From the NCBI GenBank assembly GCA_021292105.1, contig CM037874.1:54604540-54668539 (forward strand): a DNA stretch of 64,000 bases, read 5' to 3'. This stretch comes from Anadara kagoshimensis. Lineage: Eukaryota; Mollusca; Bivalvia; Arcoida; Arcidae. The position numbers and the translations under genes are program-made. Positions within the stretch are counted from its first letter, which is position 1; every line of letters starts with the position of its first letter. Of this stretch, positions 33,851 through 47,084 are shown one piece after another. The notes under the pieces are model-generated. The model was not told the origin of the DNA, searched no databases, and worked only from the letters and a program-made list of their open reading frames with translations.

Positions 33851-34263
33851 GCTAAATCATGTTATACCATTCCTCATCCAGCATATCATAAGCTTAATTG
33901 TTTGAGTAAAACAATTGTTACCATTCCACGGAAATATATATATATATTTATATTATATTCTGTAGAAATAACTGCAGAATTTGACAATTTAATACTTCAA
34001 ATAATTTGAAGGCAAAGCTACATGGTGCATAAATGTTAAAATGGTAATTGAAAGTTTGTAAAGTATTTATGATGTTATATTTGTACTTATTTTTGTAAAT
34101 ATTGAGATGTAGTTATTCAGAAATGTTGGTGCACGCCAGTATAGACCTTATAGGTAATTTATTTTGTATGTTAAAGCTCTATTAAATTGCCTTGTTGAGA
34201 AATGTTTTAACGTGATTTTTTGTTATTTTATGTTCTTGTTGCGACCATATAACATTAAGCACA

Positions 34264-34308
<45 letters not shown>
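34264..34308. repeat. (GT)n microsatellite
   Basis: About 22 GT units downstream of the transporter gene. Confidence 0.92.
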
Positions 34309-34309
<1 letters not shown>

Positions 34310-34724
34310 TTTATTGAACATGATGTTTTAGTATCAAAAATAACCCTGGATATATTTATTAATTCATAGTTCCATGTTTCTTTCATTATTAATTTCAATT
34401 TACACGCACTCGGAACGCCAAGTCGGCAATTTCCACAAATTGTGTTTCGGCTTTACAAATTTTGTATCCTTCCGCCGTATGGAAGTTTGGGATTACTTTT
34501 TGACAAGTGTCTGAGGGGCGAAAAGACACCCGTTTTTAAACCTATATTGGGACATAATGAAGTAAAGTTTTTCGATGAAACTTTTGAATTATATGCCGAA
34601 TAAACAACAGTTTGAGATTTAATTTTCAATTTAGCGATAAGATACTGTTATTTACACATTTTTCGGATTTCTTGATGACAATCAATTTCTTCTCGCAATT
34701 GCCCCAAAATTTTCGACAATCTTT

Positions 34725-34835
34725 AAAACTTGGACGAATTTTGTGTACACAAAATTACCACTTTATATTGTGTAGAATGTGACATCACACAATTAGAATT
34801 AAATTCAATTAAGAATGGTTTCTGAGCACGACCTA
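34725..34835 (+). repeat. Subterminal direct repeat, left copy
   Basis: aaaacttggacg and, 94 bp later, tttctgagcacga. The same two anchors at the same spacing occur at 38339-38445, in the same orientation, although the transposon ends are inverted. Confidence 0.7.
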
Positions 34836-35235
34836 TTAATATCTTAAAAACCCGAAAGACTGGGTAGTACATTTGGTTGTCAATGAAAACAAATATGGCT
34901 GCCCCCGCGATGATCGATGCTTCAATATCAAGTTTCAAATGACGTTGCAACAAATTTTAATAACACTCACGTGATAACGATTTCAAATTCTTTCATAAAA
35001 ATACACATAATAAAATTTTACTGCATGTTGATAAATCAGTCGACGAACTAAACGGTTAATTTACGTATTCCATTGGTCAGTGTCAAAGAGCCATTTACGA
35101 AAATGAGAGTTATCTCTCTTGTCTTGCATAGAACTTTCTGTCTTTAGAAGTCTTTGCCTTGCCTAACTGAAGCCCCACCAATTTGTTTAAAATCTGTATT
35201 CCAGTTCAATGCCTGGTCCTGACTTGAGCACCATA

Positions 35236-35263
35236 TACTCTCTCTCTCTCTCTCAGCACCATA

Positions 35264-35290
<27 letters not shown>
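35236..35290. repeat. (CT)n microsatellite
   Basis: Two CT runs separated by agcaccata, inside the CACTA-like element. Confidence 0.9.
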
Positions 35291-35294
<4 letters not shown>

Positions 35295-35444
35295 CTGAGA
35301 TGACAAAAAATTCCCATTATCACACATGGGATTGATTTTATGCATTGTGAACAAAGACAAGGCCTATATGACACAGTTTGACAAACTGAAGAAATGAAAA
35401 AACCAATTCCATGTGCATTAATATTGGCACATTTTAGATTTGAT

Positions 35445-35530
35445 GGTTATTTATTTATTTATTTATTTATAAAAATAAATTTATTTATTTATTTATATAT
35501 TTAATTGATTATTTATTTATTTATTTAATA
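35445..35530. repeat. (ATTT)n microsatellite
   Basis: Interrupted ATTT units inside the CACTA-like element. Confidence 0.9.
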
Positions 35531-36156
35531 TTTGCCTATCTCACTACAGAATCAGATGGATTTACAAAAGAAAAAGAGACATTTATTGCTATAATTAAAG
35601 TAATTTTTTGTGAATATTAGGAATGCTAAGTGTATTTTTAAATTTTTAGCTTGCTAACATGCATTTCATTGGATATTATATTTTCAAATATATTTATAAC
35701 ATATACTGTGGCATTTGAACACATAGATTTGGACAACTGAATGGCCATTGTATATTGGATTTCTATTAACATTTGAAGAAAAATGACTGTGTTTTGCATT
35801 TTCATAATTAAATAGCTACATGAGTAGTGTTTCAGTTACAGATGCAGCAAGAATTCTCATCACTTAATGTCTTTAAATTCATTACATGTAAACTTATGGA
35901 TTGTTTGAATTTTATAATTGTTGTTTTAACATGTTAAACCAATATTGGGCTGTCAAAAGCTATACCATACATATCATGTATTCCCATCAAGCCAGCCTAT
36001 TCTGGCATGGCAGTATCTATAATGTAGCCTTATATCAGTACATGTACTTATGTTTATTATACCTCAACTGCTCCCCAATACATGTATATATACTGTATAA
36101 TATAAAGCTAAACCATACTGACACTTCTCTGTCAAGATTTAGTGAAGTTTACATTT

Positions 36157-36540
36157 GTCCATCAAGATCAATGCACAATTGTGCACTGGCCTATCACAGC
36201 TATACTGTATACATACAGGCATATAAAGATTTATACTGTATACACTGGCCTGTCAAAGCTATACTGTTTATATACAGGCCCGTCAAGATATATACTGTAT
36301 ACAAACATGCCCGTCAAGATATATACTGTATACAAACATGCCCGTCAAGATATATACTGTATACATACATGCCCGTCAAGATATATACTGTATACATACT
36401 GGCCCGTCAAGATATATACTGTATACATACATGCCCGTCAAGATATATACTGTATACATACTGGCTCCTCAAAGCTTAACTGTATATATACTGACCTGTC
36501 AAAGCTAGACTGTATGTATACATACTGGCCCTTCAAGATG
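36157..36540 (+). repeat. 31-bp minisatellite, open in three forward frames
   Basis: About 12 units like cccgtcaagatatatactgt then atacaaacatg. Because 31 is not a multiple of three, each forward frame cycles through the three readings (ARQDIYCIHT, CPSRYILYTY, MPVKIYTVYI), giving long overlapping open frames that are not genes. Confidence 0.92.
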
Positions 36541-37711
36541 TGTGCATATAGGCAGGTCAATAGCTTTATCCCAGTGCATAATTTTGTTAAAATTATTTGC
36601 ATCCTTATTATTGGTCCATAATTTTACTGTCACACAATATGTACTATGTAGGCCTATTCTTCATGGTATTTATATACAATGTTTTTTGTATAAAATACAT
36701 ATATGCTGGTATTTTGTGACACATTACGGCCTGTCCAGTTAGAGCAGCTCCTTTGGGAGAGGATTTGTTCTGTAAATGGGTTATGGGTTTGAACACAAAG
36801 ACCTGAGAAATGGTAGTGGTTATTATTGCCTGGTACTATGCCTTTAGATATGAATATTCTGTAAAAGTGATGGTCTTAAGACTGCTGACTCCAGTTTAAC
36901 ATTCATTCCTTATTTGAGATTTTCCTCAACTTGAATTTAGCAAATTTGAAAGCTGAATACTTTTTTTCTGTATTCAAGATGTTCATAAATTTAAGGGGAC
37001 ATTTTGAAGACCATTCTTGAGGATTTGTTTACATTTATATTCAAATTTTGTTGAAACTGTATTTTCAGTTGCATAAAATTGTTTCAAAAGTTGTCAGATT
37101 TCAATTAAGGAAAATCTTAGTTTAGGAATGACTGTAAAACTGGAACCAAATATGTTTATCAAACACTATACATTTAAAGAATGCTCACTTTAAATAAAAA
37201 TAATTGATAAACATGTCCATTTAATGGAATTTACTAATTTTCAGTACCAGTAATCTGACTGATTATTAATTTGTTGATTTTGGAAGCAGCAAGTTTCATT
37301 TTAGATATTTGTGTTTAGCATAACTCAGGTGTTGATTGTTTATAAAAACAAACTTTTAGTGAATATGGATGAGGATTTTATATACCACCCTTCCAGTTGC
37401 ACTGTTTTGTTATGCGACACTACTGGTGTGAAACCTAATCTTCTTATTGAGTTTCAGCTTGGTTCTTGCTATTTTGCACAATTTGTTCTACTTACACTTT
37501 GGACAGTGAAACTGCATTGTAAAACATAAAACCAAATTGGCATTTAATTTTCTGCCAAAGATAATGCCTCATTCAGCAAAAAGTTTTTATTCAAATGTAG
37601 GTTCCATATGGTTGTTTATAATTTCTTAACAACACCAAGTACTAAAGCTTAGAACAACTGAAAACCATATCTGTTGCACATTTCTAAATTTCATTAGGTC
37701 TATCAGCCTAT

Positions 37712-37713
<2 letters not shown>

Positions 37714-37755
<42 letters not shown>
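37714..37755. repeat. (GT)n microsatellite
   Basis: About 21 GT units inside the CACTA-like element. Confidence 0.9.
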
Positions 37756-38338
37756 GACATGCAATGACACTGTTTTTTTAACAGATATGGGGAGCTGTGC
37801 CTATCTTCAGAAAGGCACTGACTGAGTGATTATATTGAGACCATATAATGATAAATTTCAAGGCAAAAGTTACAGAAAACATGACAAGCCATTTTGGCAT
37901 CCTAGTCCTAGGCCTATAACTCGCACACGCTTAATAAACGGTTGCGCATGTTTTCAAGTGTACCACCAATTTACTGATACTTAATATACACCGTAAGGGG
38001 TCAACCAACACAATATTTGTGCACGAGATTGGCCTGTGAAATTCAGATTTGTGAAATGAACGATCGAAGCGGCATATGGCCAAATGTAATATGGAGACTG
38101 AAAGTAGGTCCTAAAATTCGGCATAAATCTTGAGAAATCTGACGAAATAGATGCTAATAATCGCCAAAACTTACTTTATTTCAGCCGTAAATACCATTCT
38201 GCGTCTTCTGTGTGTCCAAACTATATATAGAACATAGTTAGGAAGCAGTACTAACAAACTTTCTAGGTCAAATTAGACGGAAAATGGACCGACCCCATCC
38301 AAGATTCCGGATTGACGGCGGCGTTTTTTTTCGCATTT

Positions 38339-38445
38339 AAAACTTGGACGTTTTTTGTGTACAGGAAATTATTTGATGTATTATATATGGAATTGTACCT
38401 TGTAAAAAGGTCTTTCATTTGGTATAAATATTGTTTCTGAGCACG
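38339..38445 (+). repeat. Subterminal direct repeat, right copy
   Basis: Partner of 34725-34835: aaaacttggacg and tttctgagcacga 94 bp apart, more diverged between. Confidence 0.7.
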
Positions 38446-38915
38446 AGCTGTGTGAGAAATGGGAAGGAATCTTGTGACGGATAACATTTTGAGTTTTAGC
38501 CTGTGGTTCATGTTTCACTATAAATTACGAAATTAAACTGTAACTGGAATTATAAAAAATAGATTTTGTCGGTTTTCAAATATTCTGAATTTTTTATTTT
38601 GCCTCCCAATCTATTGTAATCTGTAATACATTCAAGACAGTTCCTCATTTTGTGTCGTTCAAAGGTTCGCCATTTTTTGACAAATTTTACATCACATTTG
38701 CAAGTTCACAAATTTTAATGAATCCCTACGCCGACGGGGTTGGCGTTCCGACTGACGTTGTGGATGTAGCTAGCTCAAAAAGGATGTGCTTACCCTTCCG
38801 GAGTGTCCGGCATTACTTCCCTTAATTTGTCACCAGTTTCAAAGTTTTTGCTTTCCTTTTGGATTGTGGTTTGGACATGACAGGGATTTGGTTTGTTTGG
38901 TTTCAATTAATTAAA

Positions 38916-40125
38916 TCAGGATTATTAAAAAATGGGGTCTCCTTTCAGTGAAATTACCTCCTTCTACAGTTTTAATCTTGAATATCGATTCGTGTTTGAT
39001 GTCATGCTTATGTTTGTGCCATTGTGACGCGTTATGTTTTACTGTTGTAACAAATGTCAGTTGTATAGGTAAACAACAATGACCTGTCCGTTTGACCTTT
39101 TATTAGGAATATTCATATAGAAGGATCCATCCAATAAATGGGAAGTAGTAGGATTCACTGTTAATAATATGTACTCAAGGTACATGATAATTGTTCTCAT
39201 CGTGTAGACAAAATAAACACCCGTGCTTCCTAGACATGGATGTACGTTGGTCCTTGATAAATATTTGAATCAAAGGTCAAGCGGACAGGTAAAAGTTGTT
39301 TGCCTATAAGTACATATCACTATAACATTGATAAATTATTTATATAAAGACAAAAAACATCTTTTGCAAAACGACATCTTGTATTTTTATTGGCTTATAA
39401 TGATTTAAGAGTACCAAAAAAAGACAAATTACATTGGAATGCAACACAACAGACTAAGCACTAACCTAGCATTTAATTTGCAATAAGAAAAGCAAATCAT
39501 AAATTTTGAATTTCTAGTCTTACACTCTTACATAAGTAGCTGGTGACGGCTCGATTTAAGTAATATCAACTAAACTTGGACACAGAATTCACCATTTCTC
39601 GAGCTATTACTAGTAATACACATCGAATACGTTTCTAAACCGTGAAAAAACTAAATGCAAAACAAACAAATCACAAATTTTGAATTCCTAGTCTTCCACT
39701 CTTACATAAGTAGCTGGTGACGGCTCGATTTAAGTAATATCAACTAAACTAGAATTCACCATTTCTCGATCAATTACTAGTAATACACATCAAATACGTT
39801 TCTAAACCGTTAAAAAAACTAAATGCAAAACAAAACACAGATTTATTTTAGATTAAAGACGCACTATCATTATATCATGTATGTATAACAATACGTATTG
39901 TTTTGCTATAAATGTAGTGTTCAAATTGAGATTATACATTATATAAACAAAAACTTTTGGATTTTGTACATTTAAACGTTGAAAATACGACCTATGGTTT
40001 TCCGAGGAAAGCAAAATAGCAATATGATAAAAGATAAGACGAAGAGTACTCTAGCATCAATATAATGTGAGTATAAAAGACTAAAAATGAAACAATGAAA
40101 TGTACAGCTGTATATTCTATATTCT
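38916..40125. other. Intergenic between R1 copy and the large gene
   Basis: Contains a tandem duplication of about 173 bp (39492-39840; shared acataagtagctggtgacgg and ttactagtaatacacatc). The ggtgacggctcgat motif resembles the SINE tail. Otherwise AT-rich with no gene seen. Confidence 0.65.
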
Positions 40126-43100
40126 TTACGTATTAAATAACCATTCAAGTTCCCAGTTTCTCATTCTAAATTTCTCATCATTTCGTTCTTTGCTTCGTTC
40201 CAGACTTCTCTTGGTCCTGTGCGATGATATGGTCGTGCCATTGAATGGAGCAACAGCTAATCGGCTTCTTGAGGGACAGGCTGATGTTGCCCAGGTCTCT
40301 ATTTTCTTCTGTATTGTCCCTAGTACGTTATCTTTTTTAACCTTATGCGCAATATGGAATTCAACATCATCCACTCTCCTGTTGTAAACCATCAAAACCT
40401 GAAGGTAAGAAATAAATAAACAATTTCATAACATTTATAAATGCTTTTTAAAGATATCGACCAAGGCATTTATGTTAAGTGGAGAGATTATAAACAACAT
40501 TCTATTTTAAAAAAAACAATTTCATAACGAACATTTGCATTCCCCATATAATCTTAGAGTCTTATAAGATAGGAGCGGTAATAATGTTTTAAATGTGACA
40601 CTTATAGATTTTGAAATTCACGTATTTTAACCAATGTGCCAGCTTTAAAGTTATCTTTGTCGTGGGTGTTTAGTTTAGACATTGATTAATGTTTGATTTT
40701 TATTTCTATGCTTGCACTGTCATTTTTCATCGGCTTTAAGTAATAAACATTGATTAATTAAATGGATTTTAGGGCCCAGGCAAGCATATTTCACTTATAT
40801 TGAGACGTCAGGGCTATAATTGAAGTGGCTGATATTTGTACCTTTGCAATGCGCTTAAGGCATATGTAGGTAAGGTTCTTTAACGTGCTCTCCTGTAGCA
40901 TCTGTTCTCACGATGTTTTCCGAAGGACGTTGTATCTTTTGCATATAAATGCCGAGTGCTGTCCAAAAAACTGTCATTACCTATTTATAAGTCTTAGTCA
41001 GATCCCTACTAGGGTTCGAACCACGACGTCCCACATTTGGAGTGAGCACCCGACCAACTGACCTACCGTAGTGATCAGGAATAAAGACGTACAACATAGT
41101 AAAAGCAAGTTTCTCTGAATAAATTATCGTTATAGATACTCTTTTCTCCTCCCCACCGACCGTAAAAATTATGTTGTACAAAGTTTTGGGGATTGTGGTT
41201 TGGACATTGACCTTGGACATTATGTTTGTGGTTTTAAATGAGACCGAAGTTGGTATATTAATGACAGCTATCTTGGAACAATCGTTTAACACTTTTATAT
41301 CGCAATTGCTAAAACACCAGGTGTGGTATGAAATACTTTTTAAAGAAATTTAATCTGATAAAATTAACAGGAAAGGTAAATTGAATAACTAATGACCATT
41401 TTCCGTTTTATTAACCTGTTTAATGAAATGAAAGGCTACATTTGAAACTATATGGAAAACGTGATGACATTGTTTTTCTATCGTCCTTTCCTCCTTATGA
41501 TGACTTTGTGTCAGAGCAAATACCTTGTTACAACTATGGGCTGATTGCAAACAAATGTTGACTTCGGAGATATTGAAAGTTAAGGTTTTTACAAGACTCT
41601 TTTTTATGGCTGCCATCACAATATTGATAATAATAATACAATGATAACGCTGTATTAAAATGATTCTTAATATATTTGATGTTCAATAGTTACATGTACC
41701 TTTTACTCTGAAATTTGATTTCACACGAGACGTATGTAGCTAGCTAAGCAGGGGGTGCTCATCCTTAAGGATCAATCTTACCCACTTCCTTGTTAGAACA
41801 CGTGTTAAAATAAAATCTATTTGCAAATTTTTTACTTTTATCGGCTTATGATTTGAATATGGACTGATATGGTGTGTTTTTGATTAAATACCGTGATAAG
41901 AGTTCCTGACCTTGAGAATATTCCTTAAAGCTGAGATGTCTCTTTCACTCTCTATGTATACACGAACTTTACCGCTACATCTGTATGCCAACTCTTGTTC
42001 AACAATCTCAGCTAAAGGTGTCGGATTGTCATTCGGCGAGAAAAGTAACTCCTGTGCGCTTAATGCTGGATCAGGATTGTATTTAGCTGTTATTATCGGT
42101 TCTAAAATAGAACAAAAATATTTGTTAATAAATCGCGTACTTTGCAACAGCCAAAGTAAAAAAAAGATACATCACAAATAAATGATAGAAACAGCTAAAC
42201 AACCAAACCTGGCAAGGAATTATAAACACATACAGGGATAATTGATTATACCATTCGTTACTTCATTCCAAATTTTATTATACACGTGACGGGTGTAACT
42301 ACTAAACTAGAGGCTCCCAGGAGCCTGTATAGCTCACCTAGTTGTTGCAGAATGAAAATCAACAGATTGTCTAATGTTTAAATAAATGCTTGAAATTTAT
42401 TACACAATATTTATTTCTATCACAAAATTTCAATATTATTTCCTTTCAAAACTAAACCATATTTCAAAAATTTTGAGACAATACATACCAAGTATCAACA
42501 ACTTTTCATGTATAATACCTGAGAAATTTTCCTTATCCAAAACCTGGTCAATGGACCATAAAATTAAGGTCAAGGACAAAACCCATAAGGCAGTCTGACT
42601 GATGTACTATGGTGGCCACCTTGGATTACATGCGAACATGTCGGACACAATATTTCAGGTAGACCACACTATTGTCACAAAGTTTGGTTGCAATTGGCCA
42701 AGTGGTTTCACAGGGGTTGATTTTTAAATGCAGATGTTATATTAAAATACCAAATGTAAAGACCCAATGACTATTGTGGCCGAGTTTAGTTCCAACTGAC
42801 TCAGTAGTTTCAGAGAAATATGTTTGAACGTATTTTCCCATAGGGTCCAATGTTAAAATATGTTCTCCACTGACGGCAATCTTGGATTTTGTGTGGCACT
42901 CAAAAACACCAATGTTGTAAGGGGCCACCCAAAGACTATTGTGGCCAAGTTTGGTTCCAATTGGCTTAGGGTTTTAAAAAAAAGATCTTTGAAATTGTTC
43001 CCATAGGGTCCAATGTTAACCTATGTTCCCCGTTAGCGGCCATCTTGGATCAGGTGCAGACTTAAAAAAACACCGGTTTCAGAAGGTACCATCTAAGGAC

Positions 43101-46100
43101 TACTATGACCAAGTTTAGTTCCAATTGCAGTAGTTTCAGAGAAAAATATCTTTGAACGTATTTTCCTATAAGGTCCAATGTTAAAATATGTTCTCCGCTG
43201 GCGGCCATCTTGGATTTGGTGCGGCCTTCAAAAACCCCAATGTTGAAGTGGGGCATTCAAAGACTATTGTGGCCAAGTTTGTTTCCCATTGGCTAAAGGG
43301 TTTTAGAGAAAAAGATCTTTGATATTGTTTTCATAGGGTCTAATGTTAACCTATGTTCCCCGCTGGCCGCCATATTGGATTAGTGAAGACTTAAAAAAAC
43401 ACCGGTTTCAGAAGGTACCATCTAAGGACTACTGTGACCAACTTTGGTTCCAATTGGCTCAGTAGTTTCAGAGAAAAATATCTTTGAACGTATTTTCCTA
43501 TAAGGTGCGGACATGTCGGACACAATTTTTAAAGTAGACCACCCAAGGACTGTTGTGACAAAGTTTGGTTGCAAATGGCCCAGCGGTTTCTGAGGAGTTG
43601 ATCTTTAACGACGGACGGACGACGACGACGACGGACGCAAAGTGATGGCAAAAGCTCACATGACCTTTTAGGCCAGGTGATCTAAAAAGAAGAAGCTTAC
43701 CCTTCAGGAACACCCGGCCTAACTTCCCTGATGAAAGTTCACGTGTTTAGCCTAATTTGCCAGCTACAGAGATTTGACTTTGGTTTTGGATTCTGGTTAG
43801 GACATGAAATGGTATATTTGTTTTTATATAGATGGATTTTGGAGAAAATGTTCAGCGGGTCGGTTATACAATGTCTTTTTAAATGATCCTTTACCATCGC
43901 ACTTATTTTACAACCAGTGGCCATAAACATTCACATTAACATTTAGCCTTATTGTACCAATACATGCACCAATAATATACAAGAATACTCTTATGTTTAA
44001 AAGAAACAACCTGGTTAACACTTGTTCTAAAACCATGTAGTTCATGCCAAGGTTACCAAGGGAAGCTCAAGTGGTACTTGAAATTTATATTTTAATGAAC
44101 AAGATTTTTATATTTGTTGAAAAAAGAAATTGATTGACAGCCAGCGAAAAAGGAACTATGATTGTCACCAAAATCTGTATTTAGCTGTTAGTATATGGGT
44201 TGTAGAAGAATGATAAAATGCAGTAAGCTAAAGTTCCAAATAACGCTTGGTTTGTTTTGCATGAAGTGGGAATTATACCTATAAATAGAAAATTCGAGTA
44301 AAAATAAATGTAAAACAAAATACATGTAGAAATAGAATAAAAAGAAGATTTGAATGCTCATTTTTTCTCTAAACACAAAGTGTCTTTAAAATAAAGGTCC
44401 TTAAGTGATAATCTACAGTCAACTGTGTAGTCAAGTATTGAGGCTTATTCAAAGTTCCATTGGCACACTTTTGATTACACAATGGCCGGTGTAGCTAACT
44501 AAACTAGAGGTGCGTACCCGACCTCACTTCCCTGGTGAAGTTCACGTGTCTAACATTAATTGCCAATTCCAAAGTTTTTAACTTGCTTCTAGATTGTAAT
44601 TCAGTCATGGATAAGTATGTTTGTTTTTGATTCATATAACCATGATAATTATTAAAAGACTTTTGTACACTGTACAGGTCAGATTCATTAACTTCTGGTT
44701 CTGATGACCTTATATTATTCCATTTGTAACTTTTAAATATATCTACTTACGGAGTAAAGAATATAGCTGGGTGTTTTCCACACACATATTTCCATCATGG
44801 CAAGCCAGTGAGTGCATAGAAGAGTTGGCATTATCCGTATTAAAGAACGTCGTTTTGTCGTGGAGATTTTTAAAGGCGCCTCTGACTTTATCTAGATACT
44901 TATGAATCAAAGTTGCACAATATTCAACCTTTTTGTCCCAAACGCTTCCTGAAACAAACCATATATTAAAGATTTTTAAGTGCCCTTTTCTAAGCTTTGG
45001 TTATTCTATTATTGTCAACGTGTATTATAAAATTTATTTCTCGCCTATCGTGTACATTTGCAGACAAAAAATGTTTTGAAGTGTTAATTTTACAGCATTA
45101 GACGGTTGTCTCGGAATGCAATTCTTCATCAGCAGTACCTGGACCAAAAACTGTGAAATAACGATTTTTCAAAGGGTTGAAAAATATCCAAACTATTTAA
45201 ATATATTTACTGAATTTAGCTAAAGAAATATTGTGGCTAAGGGAGTATGCCTCAGTTTTTGAGATTTTCAATTTTTTTCTAGCATCAAATTTAGACAATA
45301 GTACATGTTTGACAATACAAATGTTTTGCCTACTGATGCTTAGTCAAAAATGAAAAATTAACTAGTATTCGTGTTACATAAAACATTATAAGATTTGAAA
45401 AGCCTTTTATAACGTTATATTTTCACTTTAATGTTTGCATTATTTGGTATTTTTGTAAATAAGGGATATTTTTGACTTGCCTTATCATTTCTCCGTAATT
45501 GTAAGCTTCAGAAAAATCTAGTTCATAATTTTACTTAACATCGTGTAATTCTTTTGTTAAACTCATTCTCAAGTTTTTTGGAATTTTTATATTTCTCTAA
45601 AGTGTTCATTATCAGCGAAAATTACTGACATAGGAAGTGTTTTGCTAATACGTATTCCATGAAAACAAATATTTTTCGTCAATCGATAACCAATGTGCAT
45701 GCTAGTTTTTTAGTTATATATGGGTATCACAGTGAGAAATTTCTTGTCCCTTGCTTTTTATGTCCATAGTTGAACGATTTATCATTACACTTATTGACGC
45801 ATCGCCGGCCATGCCCATGTGTTGCGACACTGCCGCCATCACGGTATCAGCGTCACGGCAACTAATGACGTACTTATACAGTGACGTCATATTAGTTTTA
45901 TTCTTTCTGTGTAGAATTCAAGCATACCGGGCCTTGTCGGAACACTATTGGCGTAGCCGGCTATCCGTTAATTCGGATGCTTTTTTTCAGATTACACTTT
46001 AACAAGTACTTTTCTCAGATTTATTAACACGTTTTAATGCATAATTGATTTTGTTTGTGCATGCATTTTGTTTTAACAACCGAAATTCCAAAATCGCGAA

Positions 46101-47084
46101 CAATCAATTTTATCGTAAAATCAATAATAGCAATAAAAAAGTAATGGATTTGTTTATAAACTGGAGGACACTATGTGTGACATAATCTAAGAACATGAAT
46201 ATTGTTTTGTCAACGTACCGCTTCCAGGACATCCTCCACAAGTGTCAACTAAACATCTATTGACGTCTGTACGCAATGTTGCCTTAGAAATTGAACTTTG
46301 ACCTGCCACTAAATCGTTCAGAAACTTGTCTGCGACCTTTTGCCTTTCTGTTTTTGTATTGGTGCATTCTTTGGAGCTTGAGGAACTTGAACAAAAACTG
46401 AAATAGATATGTTTGTTATTAATTCGAGTTTTGTAAACATTTCAATTGACTCTAGAACTTATGCAGCTCAATTTAAGTGAATAGGCATATGCTACATCTT
46501 ATATTATTTTAGATATTATGTGGCAAAAGCAATTCATGCACGCTTTACGATGGATTATTATTCTGGCTATAGACAGTGGATATCATTAGGTAATAAGGTA
46601 ATTAATGTTCGCTAAACGAGGGATTGATTGGGGTTGTTGTTGTAGTAGGGTTTTTTTAAAATATAAGAAACAAATTCAAAATTAAAAACAACAGAAAACC
46701 AAAAAAAAACACAATTATGTCCAAACCACAATTCCAAAAAAGTAAAAACTTTGAAAACTGGCAATTTAAATGTACGAGTAATTCTACCAAGGCAGTGAGA
46801 CCGAATGCCTTGGAAAGATAAGAACCTATCTTGAGCTAGCAACTCCAATCCATCGTTTGTGAATTTAAAATTAGGTATAAAATAAACATGCATCTGAGAG
46901 GTCAAAACATCCAGAGTAATTTTGGATACAGAAAAAAGCTTTGAATAATAAGCATTGCATACAAATAATGTTTATAATTACCCGAAAGAACCCTTTTTCT
47001 TAAAAGACAAAAAAAATAATTCTTCTCCATAATCTGGTGTAGCACATGCAGTTTCAGGGTCATCTGGAATAATTGGAGGACCAC
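40126..47084 (-). CDS. Cysteine-rich C-terminal region of the large gene (5 exons)
   Basis: Exons 47084-46982, 46397-46219, 44948-44751, 42101-41911 and 40398-40126 join in phase. Landmarks: PPIIPDDPETACATPDYGEE, a Ser/Cys cluster CSSSSSSKECTNTK, CLVDTCGGCPGSG, a helical DKKVEYCATLIHKYLDKVRG, LACHDGNMCVEN, then IVEQELAYRCSGKVRVYIES, VDDVEFHIAHKVKKDN and a basic end RTKRSLERSKERNDEK. The stop is at 40126-40128. I see no transmembrane segment, so a secreted product is more likely than a membrane-anchored one. Confidence 0.68.

Larger units (their letters stand above)
34407..38754. mobile_element. CACTA-like DNA transposon, non-autonomous (4348 bp)
   Basis: Ends: cactcggaacgccaagtcgg on the left; reverse complement of the right end cagtcggaacgccaacccc. 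ACG is duplicated on both sides (34404-34406, 38755-38757). CACT-type ends with a 3-bp duplication fit the CACTA/EnSpm group, though the right end starts CAG. I find no transposase. Contents: a 120-bp direct repeat near each end, (CT)n and (ATTT)n tracts, a 31-bp minisatellite and a (GT)n tract. Confidence 0.75.
34335..38915 (+). repeat. R1 copy split by the CACTA-like element
   Basis: The left half (34335-34406, with ccctggatatatttatt and ttccatgtttctttc) and the right half (38755-38915, with gtggatgtagctagct and tgcttacccttccggag) read through as one R1 copy once 34407-38754 and one ACG are removed. Confidence 0.8.

Noticed and set aside
35901..36621. Two long overlapping plus-strand open frames (192 and 159 codons)
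   Set aside because: They are translations of the 31-bp minisatellite in different frames; no non-repeat protein sequence of note.
34723..38511. Two similar minus-strand frames sharing an ARAQK/GRAQK segment near the ends of the CACTA-like element
   Set aside because: They arise from the subterminal direct repeat. Reading-frame conservation between the two copies is poor, so coding is not supported.
42737..43256. Minus-strand frames with the repeated peptide NIGVFE...SGEHILTLD
   Set aside because: They are antisense translations of the 165-bp internal repeats of the element at 42312-43683.
45751..46002. 83-codon plus-strand frame
   Set aside because: It spans the M1 MITE, which also occurs at 14735-14930 in the other orientation.
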